From NCBI GenBank assembly GCA_023362775.1, contig JALMGJ010000005.1, positions 66,222,463 through 66,286,462 of the forward strand: DNA of 64,000 bases. Direction: 5' to 3'. This DNA is from Charina bottae. Its lineage: Eukaryota > Chordata > Lepidosauria > Squamata > Charinaidae. The notes under the pieces were generated by a model. The model did not search any database. It was not told the DNA's origin and was given only the letters and a program-made list of their open reading frames with translations. The position numbers and the translations under genes were made by a program. How positions within the stretch are numbered: the first letter of the stretch is position 1; each line of letters begins with the position of its first letter. Shown piece by piece: positions 52,339-63,659 of the stretch.

Positions 52339-55125
52339 CTACCCAAATAATATGTATATAGTGTAGCCATAATGTCATCTTATTTATTTTTTCAAGAAGT
52401 GAGAAACAGTATAAAATCTATCCTTTCTATTGTTCTGAGAACAGAAATGTCCTGAGCAATAAAAACATTGCAAATACAATATAAGATTTCAGTATAATAA
52501 TCTTGGGATGCCTGGTTATTAACTGGGATGCCTGATAACAATCTGGTCATACCTGGCTATGCATGGGTACAGTATATGAATAATCTGTCCATTAGCAGGT
52601 TAGTTTACAATGCACATAATCAACAATGGAAGGCTGTATTATCAATAGCTAATCAATTGATAATGAATAGCAGCAAAATGATGACAACTTTGTATGAGAT
52701 GACTGAAAAGCTATTATGTAACATGTTTGGCATGTATCAATCTTGCTAAGTGGCAAGAAAAAAAATCTGTTTTCCCAACAATGAAACCCTTTATGATGCT
52801 TTATGATGGAATCCTCTCATTTCAATGTGCACTATTTCTCTGTGAAAATTGGATTAGCACAAGACTGTTTATAATTAAGGAAAAAAAACCCTATAAAATA
52901 AAGCAAGGCAATTACAATTTATTTATTGTTTGGAATACATTTTTTTAACTTAGCAAGAGGAAAAATAACCTCTAATTTTTTAAAAAAAAATCAGGTGGTT
53001 TGTATGGATTTTTTCTGTAATTATCTTTATTCAGAAGGCTTTTTTATTGGGATTCTTGGAAATTGTTATGCTTTGGGCATCAAAGGAATATGAATAAAAG
53101 CTCACACACCTCTATTGAATGATGCATGTTCTGCTCCTTTCTAGGCATAAACACAGAAATGGCATATAAAGAAGCAATTTCTATGCAATTTACCTGAAGT
53201 ATGCAGATTTATGGAATTGATTTCATGCATATTGTACTATGTAAGTTAGGTTTAATGAACTGATGGATCAATTAGCCACCCATGTTAATAACTACCTACT
53301 CCAGCTCTTGATTTGGGGAAAAAAATGGGTGGAAATATTATACTGAAAATTAGCTCAGCATTTGATCCCCCTTTTTTTTTTTTTTGATGGCAAACTAAGA
53401 CATTCAGCAGCACCATGTTTGTGCAGCTTGTGCAACAACAGCCACATGAGGATTGGATTACACTTGCTCCAAACTCATAACTCATAACCACATCACAGCT
53501 CAAAAGGCAGCAAAATGATTGGTGCATGTACTGTATGTAGGAAGGAAAGAATGGGAAGGAGGGGAAGAAAGGCAATTTTAATGCCCCAATCCATTTCGGA
53601 GCAAACCATGGGAACTGACTATGCAAGCTGAAGATGTAAGATTTGGCAAAGCTATCAAATGGAGCTCAGGATAATGAAACATGTTCATTTCCATGCTCTG
53701 GCTTAAACCAAGGATGGAGCACATTTTGGTAGCCAGTGATGTGGGGAAGAGAGGGATTTCATGGGAGGTGATGAAGTAAAATAGATAGGGGCTTATCGAT
53801 CAACTGAGTTGATATGAGGTTTTCAATTTCCTTTTCTGTCTGGGGAGCATTCTGATTGTCTTTCTTTTCTTTCCTTTATTTAAATTTAAAAATCCTGTTA
53901 AGGTTCTTTAGACCTTCCAGTCATTTTCATGAGATTTTGGGCTGAAGGTGGCAAGAAACTAATAGTGATCACAATCATGAACAGAAGAGAGGGAGGAGGG
54001 GGAGGGGGATTAGCAAGTTGCCCACAGTTCCTAGGTTCGATGAATATCAAGTACATTCCAAATGTTATTTGTACATTAAAGAGGAAACAAGCTGTGCACT
54101 CATGAAAGACATGTAAGGATACTATTCCCTTACAAAATAAATCTGAAGTAGCAGCATGATATGACAAATGCATTAACATATAGTTTCCAAATTCCAAGTT
54201 CTACTATATTTCCAAGTTCTACTATATTCTGCAATGGTGACACCAATAAATAGGCAGAAGGATATGGGACTTCCAATTTAGCAACATGATTTCCTAGGTC
54301 ATTCCAAGAAGTGCAATTTTGTTTCTTGCTACCACCTGGAGAAATGTATGAATTTGTTATCAACAGTTGTGTGTGACATAGCTCAGTAATGGTTGCTAAT
54401 AGACCATGGGAAGGAAGGTATATAATTTTTACATTCAAGGAGGAGGTTATCAAATTAGCCAGGGCTGCTTTAGGCCTTCCTTCCATATGACTCTTAGTAG
54501 CCTTCGAGGAAAAGACCTGGAATCTAGGGAATTCCACCCCCTTCAAGGCCCATGTTTCCTGAAGCAGTCGAATATCACACTGACTTATATAATCCCTAAA
54601 TTTACTGTCTGAGCATTTAGTATCCCATCTGGCAGTATTCCCACTGAAACTGAAGAGAATCTGAAGAGAAACTTAGTCAGTCCATCCTTCTTATTGCATT
54701 TAATTCTCCTTTGTCATCAATTTAAACAGCTTCATTGCTCCTTGGGGGTATTGTTACTGACATTTCTGGCTGCCTATCTGTAGCAGATATAACTTCACTC
54801 AACTCCACAGGGTCTAAAAATCTCCTTTGTAGCCACTCCACATGTAACATTGGATTAACTATGGGCCAAACAAAATCAAATTCTCCTCTTGGGGGGAGAC
54901 GTCTGGGGAACATCCTGAATGACTCCAGCATCCTCTTCTGGTTGCATGGAATCATTTTTATATGTAATTGTCCAGGAGTGAATGTTTAGTCCTGAGAAGA
55001 AACTGAGTGGGTAATGATAGCACTCTTCAAATGCCATACAGAAGATGCTCAAGTCTTATTCTGTTAACATTCCAGAGTATGAGACTTGGAATAATGAAGC
55101 TGGGTATAATGGTATGTGGGAATAA
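52339..55125. other. Intron 3, no gene seen
   Basis: AT-rich. An 18-bp tandem duplication of TTTCCAAGTTCTACTATA lies near 54190-54227. A 138-codon minus frame (54130-54546) shows no domain or splice pattern. Confidence 0.45.
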
Positions 55126-55375
55126 GAGCCAGTTTGGTCTAGTGGTTAAGGTGCTGGGCTAGAAACCAGGAGACTGAGAGTTCTAGTCCCGCCTTAGGCA
55201 TGAAAGCCGGCTGGGTGACCTTGGGCCAGTCACTCTCTCTCAGCCCAACTCACCTCACAGGGTTGTTGTTGTGGGGAAAATAGGAGGAGGAAGGACTATT
55301 AGGTATGTTTGCCTCCTTGAGTTATTTATAACAATAATAAAGGAGGAATAGAAATAAAATAAAATAAAATAAATA
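55126..55375 (+). mobile_element. CORE-type SINE with L2-like tail
   Basis: The head AGAGCCAGTTTGGTCTAGTG and TTCTAGTCCCGCCTTAGGC is tRNA-like with an internal B-box-like stretch. The core is GTGACCTTGGGCCAGTCACT, followed by CTCACAGGGTTGTTGTTGTG and an end AATAAAGGAGGAATAGAAAT with AAATA repeats. This is the arrangement of MIR-like CORE-SINEs moved by L2-type LINEs. Confidence 0.85.
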
Positions 55376-56200
55376 ACCTTGGGAGACAGGAGGAAGAGCC
55401 ACAAACTGGGCAACTGGCATGTAAAAGATTTCTCAGTCCACAGAAAGTGGTGGGGGGGTCCATGGGAAGCGTTTCAGAAGGGACCATAAAAAGTAACACA
55501 AACTAATATAAAATGGAGAGAACAAAGAAAGAAAGAGAGGAGGAAAAAAGAACAAAAAAGTGCAGTGAGAAAGAATAAAAAGGAAGAGAAAGAAGAAGCT
55601 TCTGATTTTCTCTGCAGCAAATATAAGTATGATTACAAAATTATCTCTTACTGTATGATGCAAAAAAGCTTACTTTTTTCTATTACCTCTTTTTTTTCTA
55701 ATCATCAAAACCACAAGTCATAAGTGCATTTTTTTTCTGTTTCATGCAAAAAGTCTATAAGGGGTTTCCAGTCAAACATAAATGTAGATATTGTCTTTTC
55801 TCTGATCAAGGAAGTTAATTTAGCCATCTCTGCAAGCTCCATTACTTTGAACAGGATTCCTGAATGAAGTCGACATTGAATTCAATGGCCATTCATCTCT
55901 ATGATGCTAAGATTTTATGAGCAGTTTAAACAACCTAGATGATGGCTCCATCTCCTATTGCACATCAAGAACAATATGGTAGATACAGCATGCACATTAA
56001 ATTTTCCCATTGTGGAGAATGCTTTCTAAGTGGAAGGATATTCTGATGTGTCAAATATACATGCCACAGTTTTACACACACTGGAGAGAATACACATTTG
56101 AGATTATTGTCACTGAAATGCTTGCCTCTGGACAAGTTCTGGTACTAGCATCATCATGAAGGAATGTATACAGCTCATATGTTATTTATTTATAACTAAC

Positions 56201-56381
56201 CTGGAATAGGTTGAGGTGTTAATACCACTGCAGGAAAAGGCCTGGGGGCAGTAGCTGGCCTAGATACTGCCACAGCTACTTGATTTGTTGTAGCAAGTGG
56301 CTTTTCATGTCCTTGGTAGACTCGTAGTTCCTTGGGATGTATCCATGTTGAATCAAGAGCAAATGCATTGTTCAAATATAT
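56201..56381 (-). CDS. Coding exon 3 of the unidentified minus-strand gene
   Basis: This is a 181-nt exon, phase 0 in and phase 1 out. The acceptor is TTTTGTGCAG before ATATATTTGAAC. The donor is ATTCCAG then GTTAGT, which is weaker than consensus but acceptable. The 60 codons begin IYLNNAFALDSTWIHPKEL and end in a stretch alternating Val, Ala and Pro (AVSRPATAPRPF, then VVLTPQPIP). The second half is low in charge and proline-rich, as in disordered regulatory regions of nuclear proteins, but that is only a resemblance. Intron 2 (56382-59353) is about 3.0 kb. The alternative reading frame through exons 1 and 2 meets a TGA within 10 codons of this exon, so this exon fixes the frame of the gene. 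Confidence 0.75.
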
Positions 56382-57739
56382 CTGCACAAAATATAAGGAG
56401 TATTTACACATAAATATATTCATACATATAAATAAAAATCAACTGACTGCTAACCTGTGTCCCACTGGTTTCAACAGGATTTCTGAAAACATATCTAAGT
56501 TCCTCTAAATTCAATCCATTAAAAAAAAACTAGATCCCAATTATTCAGAAATACTTTTTAGTTGATGAAAGCTGCAACTTCTCTTGCACAAAGGTTCATT
56601 CTTGGAGTAGGAAGACTGAGCTCAAACATTCTTCCCAGCTATTGTGGACACATTTCTAGTCTGTTCTGTGCTAATGTTGGAACTGTGGTTGATAAAGGGG
56701 AAAGAGAGCCGTCAAAGATGTGTTGGGGTGAGATAGCCTGTGGAGAATTTTAGAAGACCCCCTGTCTTCCCAATCCCTGAAAATGTTTTCAAATGAGAAG
56801 CAAACCTACTTCAGTCTGGAAACAAACAAGCAAAAAGGTAGTTCCTCCCTTCTGGCCAGAGGAGTCTGCAAGATTGAAGGCTTTCATCAAAATGACAAAA
56901 GCAGTGTCACACTATTGTATGTGTGCAATGACACACATACAAAAGGGGCAGAGTTTTTGTTGCAACAATGCAATGCTGCTTTTGTCACTTGCCTGCAGAC
57001 ACCTGTTTCTGGCTTCTACATTTTGGAATCTTCATGGCTTTCAACATTTGGATTTCACCCTTCATAACATTTCCTTTTAATAAGAATATACATATATTTC
57101 CAGACTTTCTACATGATCTAACATAGTAACTTGCAACATATAAAATATTCTTAATAAATCTACATAAGATAAAAAGATGCCCAAATATGTAAGCAGTCTT
57201 GATGCTGATCACACAAATCTTTATCACCTATTGACTGCTGGAAAATACTTTATGGAAATATAGTATCAGAAATAGGTTGGCAAAATGATGGGTTCCTCTA
57301 TTAACTATGGATAATAATTACCCCAAAACATTCTAAAGCATTATGTTCTGTATGCAGACTATGCACACATATCTTAATTGACTCAGACTGCTGGACAACA
57401 TTGGTTCCTATTACAACCTTAACCTGATAGATTTGTTAGAAGCCAAGCCATCACGTTTTATTTCTTTTGTTGAAGCTCAGAATCAGATGGAGATGAAGTT
57501 GTTCTAGTTGGATTCTAATGAAATATATCAAATGTTCAGAAACTGTTTTGACACATGTGTACCAGTTCAGTTCTGGTTCATATGAAGAATATAGTGCTCA
57601 CTAAAATGATAATTTTTCCAGAAGAATGGATTAAGTGAACAGATCTAAAACTGTCACTGCTGCATATCCTCAAATATTAAGAAGTCTTTGGATCAAGCTG
57701 GAAACATCTTCTTACAGTGTTGACTTGTTCTCTACCCAA

Positions 57740-57860
57740 GTTGGTAAAAGGCACTGGCAAACCATTTCCATATTATTGTCCATATTGTCCATATTATTGT
57801 CAAGAAAACTGCATGATTATATCCATGTAGTCAATCACAGTCAAGCTTGATTCAAAAGCA
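57740..57860 (+). mobile_element. CORE-type SINE 3' part, diverged, BovB-like tail
   Basis: The text AGGCACTGGCAAACCATTTC, then CAAGAAAACTGCATGATTAT and CAGTCAAGCTTGATTCAAA, parallels the 3' half of the SINE at 48.4 kb. It contains a small duplication of TCCATATTATTGTC (57767-57802). Confidence 0.55.
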
Positions 57861-58550
57861 TCTTTATCTTCATTGTGCACAATCTACTAGGCACATCAAA
57901 GACCCAGAATCCTTGCACTGTTGATCACATACTGGCAGACCCTCCTTGATACTTGTTTAGATGCTATTATTTCTTAGCCTCAGTCCAATAATCTAAGATG
58001 GCTCACTGATGTCTCTATTACCTGATCTAAGAACTTTTGCTTCCAATTACATATTGATTATGTACCTTGTGGGGGATACTTATTTTTTTTGACCACTGAG
58101 AAGTAAACCCCCCTGCCACTCCACAAGTAGAATACCCTGTCCAAACTGTAAAAGGATGAAACTTTTTTAGTCTAGAAATAGCACTACAGCAAGCAGTCAG
58201 AACCAGAGTAAAATCAGGTCAAATTAATTTAAAGTTTAACAGTTAATTGATTGAAATACAGTTAATAGGATTAATCATCATGTAAAATAATAATTATGCC
58301 CCTTCAATCCCATTAAACTTTATCACTCATCATTAACTTTTAGAGAGGGGATTTGGAAGGCCACTCCCGAGACTTTCAGGACCAAATGCATCCTTGCTGT
58401 TGTAGATCTTGTTCCCTCTTCCAGCTAAAAGTTCTCCAGCCTCTTTTTCCCCCTGAGCTGAGGGTTTCTTTGTGTATCCTGGGCCACAGAGAAGTTGCTT
58501 CATTTTTGCATTCTATTGCTGCAATGCACTGGCCCATTCCAGCAGAGATA

Positions 58551-58657
58551 TGGTGTTGGTGTTGGTGTTGGTGTTGGTGTTGGTGTTGTTGGTGGTGTTG
58601 GTGTTGGTGTTGGTGTTGGTGTTGGTGTTGGTGTTGGTGTTGGTGTTGGTGTTGGTG
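58551..58657. repeat. Hexamer microsatellite (TTGGTG)n
   Basis: About 17 units with one interruption near 58588. The run of open frames over it in all three frames is an artefact of the repeat. Confidence 0.98.
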
Positions 58658-59353
58658 CTGCTATACATGTCTTTAGATCAAAGGTTAGAACATGCCAAGT
58701 CAGCAACATCTTTCAGCCTTTGACAACCACCCACAAAGCTTGGTGGAGAACTGCAACCTGTGAGTGGACAAAATGCCATCTTTTCTTCTTTTCTCCCTGA
58801 AAAAGGATGCATATTTTCACAATCTTCAGCAGTTCTTCCTGCCTTAAAGAAGAAGCAAGCCTCTAGTTCATTTCCTAGTCCTAACCACTTGAAAGGTCAA
58901 GAAAAAAAAAAGGTCAGATAACTCAAAATATATTAATCTTTTCACATTGTTTGTTGGTTTGGTTTTGCTTTTAACTTTAATTTATAGCAGTGGTTTTATT
59001 CTGGTTCTTTTTAAACAAAGACTTTCAAATCACTATTCTGGGCTAAAATAAAATAAAAATGAAGATTGGGTCCATTTTTTAAAAATTAAGATTTTCATTC
59101 CATTTGGTTCTCTGGTCAACATTAAAATGTTTAAATCATTAATTGATGCAGTTCTAAATTTGCAAACTGGCTCACAAGTTTAATACTGAATGTCAGAGCT
59201 ATTGCATACTATATGACTGTATTTTAAATGCTATATGTATAGAAGACCTTTATATTGTACCCTTAAAGCAGATTGAGGTTATCTGTAAATTTCAGAAATT
59301 GCCGCTTCCAAAATCTTAATATATAGCTTCTAAAATAGTAGAAGTAGACTTAC

Positions 59354-59500
59354 CTTGCAGTTTGGTAATCTCTTTTCTATCCAACTTTTCCCAGAATGTG
59401 GTAGAGCAGTGGTTGTGTATACATGAGGAAAAAGAGGAACAAACTCCACATTTGAGGAAGGCGAAAATCCAATTACTGGAGAGCGAGCTCCAAACATCCA
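59354..59500 (-). CDS. Coding exon 2 of the unidentified minus-strand gene
   Basis: This is a 147-nt exon of exactly 49 codons, phase 0 in and phase 0 out. The acceptor reads TTTATTTTAG before TGGATG, and the donor reads CTGCAAG then GTAAGT, close to consensus. The translation begins [14 protein letters not shown] and ends [12 protein letters not shown]. It is rich in Ser, Pro and aromatic residues, with no transmembrane stretch and no known catalytic motif. No repeat family covers it, although simple repeats and SINE pieces begin about 130 bp to the right. Intron 1 (59501-62741) is about 3.2 kb. The non-repetitive sequence, perfect splice signals and frame continuity with both neighbours support a real conserved exon. 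Its function is unknown to me. Confidence 0.75.
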
Positions 59501-59629
59501 CTAAAATAAAGTTTTAGAACAGTTAGAATTCTCTATATTAAATCAATCTCTATAGCTCTTGCCTTTCATTTTTAGATGTTCATTTATATTGCAAGACTAC
59601 TTGAAAACACATATTGTGTAATTCCATGT

Positions 59630-59782
59630 GTGACCTTGGGCCAGTCACTCTCTCTCAGCCCAACCCACCTCACAGGGTTGTTGTTGTGGGGAAAATAGGA
59701 GGAGGAAGGAGTATTAGGTATGTTCACTGCCTTGAGTTATTAATATAAATAATAAAGGCGGGATAATAAATAAGTGAATGAA

Positions 59783-59833
<51 letters not shown>

Positions 59834-59836
59834 ATT
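59630..59836 (+). mobile_element. CORE-type SINE 3' half with L2-like tail and (AATA)n
   Basis: It starts inside the core (GTGACCTTGGGCCAGTCACT) and follows the 55.1-kb SINE to AATAAAGGCGGGATAATAAA, then about 14 AAAT units. The tRNA head is absent. It lies in intron 1 close to the exon 2 acceptor. Confidence 0.82.
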
Positions 59837-61159
59837 TTAATGTTTCCTTTAGAACAAGACAAACTTAATTATTAAAACTTATGTTTTATGGAACTGAATT
59901 ATTACTGCTGTTTACTTATATAACAGTGGAACAGTGCAGAACTCATGAGGAAATATGGCAGTTGATCAAACTTGCCCATCATATGCAATGTTTTCGATGT
60001 AATATTACATTTGGCAAATGTAACAAACCAAGAGGACTATTTGAAATCTGACTAAAGCAGCAGAGATATGTATCAATTTTCACCCTTTATTCAGGTGCAG
60101 ATGAAAACTCCACTCATGGACAGTCACTCATGTAATTAGAGATGTGAAGAACCTGAAAAATTGTAAAGTGGGGACGGGGGAGGGAGATTAAAAAATTAAA
60201 ACGTGGAGAATAGAAAATATGGGTCAGGAAAAAAAATCTTCAATTTGGAGGGTTTTTATACTATGTCTGATTTGAATTTATCCCTTAACACAATTTCACC
60301 TTAAGACATAGCCACCTGTGTATTGCACAATACCTTTTACTTGGTTGCCCAATGCATTGAACAGAATTACGTGCCATGAATACAGCTCTACTTTTCCAAA
60401 TATAGCCATGAAAAGATGTAGGACTTCATTGGTTTGATGGATCATGATGAGCTACAGGTTATGTCCCTGCACAGGTGTAGCAGTAGCTGCTTCATATTCT
60501 AAACTATTCTTACTGTGAAACTCCTATGATGAGTTTTTCAGAAAGCAATCCAGTATTTTTGAAAACCAGGCCAATGACAGTAGGATAAACATACTGTTAT
60601 CTGAATAAAAAGATGTAAGTAATCTAATAAACAGAGAGCAAACAAGGTGTTTTTCATAGACAATGCCAAAAGAAAAGCTTTTTATGATTAAAATGTTCAT
60701 ACCACCACTCTTTCTTAACCTTGCATTATTGTGAAGAGATATTTTTAAACAACCAAAGTGTTTGTTTCAAGGCATTACATTTTTTTAATTCTTCATTTTT
60801 TTAAAAAAAGGCCCTCACTTGCTACTAAGCTTCATTTCTACAGTCTATTATCAAGTGCCAGCATATGTTTCTAGCTGTTTTACTGAAAAGCTGAAAATGA
60901 TCCAACAAATTTAGAGCTCATAATGTTTAAATGAAATAGCATCAAATCTGTATCTGAGGCATTGCAAACAATAATTCCACAATTAGCATAGGTGAAGAAA
61001 TCTAATGTAAAATTTTAAAGACAAATCTCAAACTAATCACCTACAGCTATTTTAACATTTGCTTTACAATCCTGATAAATAAATGAAGCATTCATTCAAG
61101 AAATGCTAATGAGATATATTGGTTAAATTAATATTTGATCAAGATTAGTTAATGTCTGC
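59837..61159. other. Intron 1, no gene seen
   Basis: AT-rich unique sequence between two SINE pieces. Confidence 0.5.
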
Positions 61160-61171
61160 TAGTGAACACTA

Positions 61172-61243
61172 GCAAACGGAGATGACCACCGGCCCCTAGA
61201 GTCAGACACGACTGCACAACTGTGCGGGGGGAACCTTTACCTT
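61172..61243 (+). mobile_element. Very short Sauria-type SINE 3' end with target duplication
   Basis: About 72 bp cover GGCCCCTAGAGTCAGACACG and a two-unit ACCTTT tail. A perfect 12-bp duplication, TAGTGAACACTA, flanks it (61160-61171 and 61244-61255), showing a severely 5'-truncated but genuine insertion. Confidence 0.88.
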
Positions 61244-62424
61244 TAGTGAACACTACAAACATCACATCAGAAGCTACTGGATTTATTTGTGGATGACAGT
61301 ATTTTTCTTTATAGGTCTGGCCAACATTGTCTCAATCAACTCAAAAGCAATGGAAAGAGGGTTGCCCCTAATGAGGAGATTCATAAGTAACCACCCACAC
61401 TCTTCCATTATTAAAATAAATATTTTGCAGATTTCTAAACATGAAGGGAAACACAAGTTTCTAGTCACTAAATACCTCTAGTGGCAGCATCCTGATATAA
61501 CAGCTTTGGGGAGGTAGTTATGTTGCAACCCATCTTCTTTTAAATCAGTTCTGTTCTGAAAAATCCTTAAGAACTGGGAGAAATTATGTAAAATGTGTTG
61601 CTTTTCCCAAAATGCATTAAATGAACGCAAGAGAAGAACCAGTATATTAAATATATAATATAGGGTTTGTTTAACCTGATGCCAAAGAATTGTTTAATGA
61701 AATATTAAAATAATCATTACCTTGCTTTTATTTAGATGTGTTTAAGACAATGTCCCAATTTATATGGATGGGGAAATAAATACTTCACTACGGATTTTAA
61801 GAGTCTAGAGATTATTAGCCACTTTGTGATCAGGAATTCATCTGCAGTCGGCTGGTTCATGTCACTTAGTTCTTTCAGTGGGGATTGCTATAGTAAACAT
61901 TTCTGAATTCTGTTGCTTACTATTAAATGTATCCTTCCTGCTCTTCATACAAGTAAGATGGTATCAGCAAGAGCTTGTGTTTAAAGGAACAGTAGGAAGT
62001 CGGTAGAACTACATTATCGTTTGTAAATTAGCAGTGAACAGCCCTTAACTGTCAGAAGACTGCAATCTTGTTATGAAGGCAGTATATTTGGGGCATATGT
62101 TTTGTACACATGCATGGGCATCAAGCTCGAAAATGTGCACTGTTTATATGGTTTAAGAGTGGAAATTACAAGCTCAGCATTAGCAATAATTCTTATTAAT
62201 AGTTAATGTAGTCTCTTCTCTGTCCTCCCACGCCAGGTTTTTTAAGTCTTGTGGAAACAAGGCACGGCTCTGCCGAAGCAGAGACTCACGTCCACAAGCA
62301 GGGAAAATAAAGCAGACAACTACAGCACCACGGCTCTTCGGACAGCGACTGAAGTTGCTTCCCACGTTATATATTTCCTACGCATCCTGAGGATACCTTC
62401 AATATTTCTTTTCCATTGCCGTGG

Positions 62425-62502
62425 CGGCTTCTTCTTCTTCTTCTTCTTCTTCTTCTTCTTCTTCTTCTTCTTCTTCTTCTTCTTCTTCTTCTTCTTCTTC
62501 TT

Positions 62503-62533
<31 letters not shown>
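62425..62533. repeat. Long perfect (CTT)n microsatellite
   Basis: About 36 CTT units (GAA on the minus strand, the strand of the gene) lie in intron 1, about 210 bp after the exon 1 donor. Uninterrupted. Confidence 0.98.
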
Positions 62534-62689
62534 AAAAAAAAAACCCGATTATACAGTGGGGGAAGAAAGACCGGTAGACTGTGGAGGAAGTCGAGAAGTG
62601 CTCAACCATCAAAACCTTCATCAAAGCAACCAGAAAAGCACAGATAAAGAACTGGAGCGGCGGAGTGGCGATGGCTGTGGTTAAGGGGC

Positions 62690-62723
62690 AGAGGGGGGGG
62701 GGGAGGGGGAGGGGGGAGGGAGG
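62690..62723 (+). repeat. G-rich tract next to a splice donor
   Basis: Several runs of four or more G are separated by single A on the plus strand; on the gene strand this is a C-rich tract about 20-50 nt into intron 1. A G-quadruplex could form on the plus strand. Confidence 0.8.
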
Positions 62724-63580
62724 AAAAGTCGCCTTCCTTACCTGTCCATTCAGAAATGGAAGCTGGTGAACGGTTGAGTGGTGCTCCGATGCCATCAAAG
62801 GCACAAAAGGATCGCAGGGAAGTTGCCAGCTCGAAACCCCCTGGATCAGCGGGGCCGGCGGCGGGGGAGGTGGGGGAGGCGGAGGCGGCGAGGAGAGCAG
62901 CAGAGGAGGAGGAGGGGGCACTACCCCGGCGGCGCCTCCGATCCGAAAAAGCCCAGACGCGCTCGGGACCATCCAAATCCAGGGGGGTGCTGGGGGTTCC
63001 GCATTCCCTGGCCACAGGAGAGGCTGCTGCCGCTTGGCTCTAAGCACTGGGCGCATTCTACATCTTACGGTACGGTCCCACCACTCGCAGGGGGGCGCCT
63101 CCAGCGAAGGCAAGCAGCTGCAACAGCCCAGTCACAGGATCGGATCCGAGGCGGCTGTGGCAAGGTGGCGATGCCCATCAGTGCCCCGGCTCTGGAAGGA
63201 TGCTTAGAGCGGCGGCGGCGGCGGCAGCGGCGGCTCAGGAGCCGGCGAGGCTCCACTTCGTTCTGTGGCGCTGGTTGGAGCTCCTCCCCGTTTCGCAGCC
63301 CCTCCTGCCTTGACCACACCCCCGCTGCCGCTGCCGCTGCCGCTGCAGGAAGCCCCAAACTAGAGAAGAGTCGCAGCCCTGCTGCAATTGCCTGGGTGAC
63401 GAAGGTCCCTCCTCGAACTTCTTTCTTCTCCAGCCCAGGGCGGGCGGAGGCAGCCTTTTGCCTTCGGCGCAGGCAGAAGGCGGCGGAACGCACCGCTCAA
63501 AGGGCTCGCAAGAAAACTGGAGGGGACTGCGCGGACAGAGGAGGGAAAAGGAAAAGGAAGGCGGGGGAGGGAGGAACGGA
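62700..63580 (-). promoter_or_regulatory. CpG-island promoter region and probable 5' leader
   Basis: This is the only strongly GC-rich, CpG-dense block in an otherwise AT-rich window. It contains GGCGGCGGC-type runs on both strands, including a run of about eight CGG/CAG-like units near 63210-63235 and a CTGCCG run near 63325-63345. It lies directly upstream of exon 1 on the minus strand, the usual position of a vertebrate CpG-island promoter. Open frames on both strands here are mostly a side effect of high GC content. The exact transcription start cannot be read from the sequence. Confidence 0.6.
62742..62795 (-). CDS. First coding exon of an unidentified minus-strand gene (minimal extent)
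   Basis: The minus strand shows an open frame ending at a strong splice donor (GGACAG then GTAAGG, junction 62742/62741). The shortest reading starts at the ATG at 62795 and gives 18 residues, MASEHHSTVHQLPFLNGQ, ending in phase 0. That phase fits exon 2 at 59500, and the joined frame stays open through all four exons. A different frame is also open here and in exon 2 but hits a stop early in exon 3, which favours this frame. The same frame is open upstream to an ATG at 63113, through a long proline run, so the true start could lie further upstream. The exon sits at the edge of a CpG-rich block, as expected for a 5' end. I do not recognise the protein. The splice logic is seen in the sequence; the start codon is inferred. 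Confidence 0.6.
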
Positions 63581-63643
63581 TCGGGGCGGGAGGGAGAAAG
63601 AAGGAAAGGAAGGTGTGCGAAGATGGAAGGCAGGGGCTGCGAC

Positions 63644-63651
63644 TATAAAAG
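63644..63651 (+). promoter_or_regulatory. TATA-like box facing away from the minus-strand gene
   Basis: The sequence TATAAAAG occurs at the right edge of the CpG-rich block, preceded by GC-rich sequence and facing right. It could be the core promoter of a divergent transcript that leaves the window, or chance. I see no convincing exon or splice donor to its right before the window ends. Confidence 0.25.
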
Positions 63652-63659
63652 GGAAAGTA

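Noticed and set aside
58353..58800. Three overlapping plus frames rich in Cys-Trp, Val-Leu and Gly-Val
   Set aside because: All are readings of the TTGGTG hexamer repeat.
62602..63015. The 137-codon minus frame overlapping exon 1
   Set aside because: It is open through exon 1 and exon 2 in phase 1, but joining to exon 3 gives a TGA within 10 codons. The other frame stays open across all four exons.
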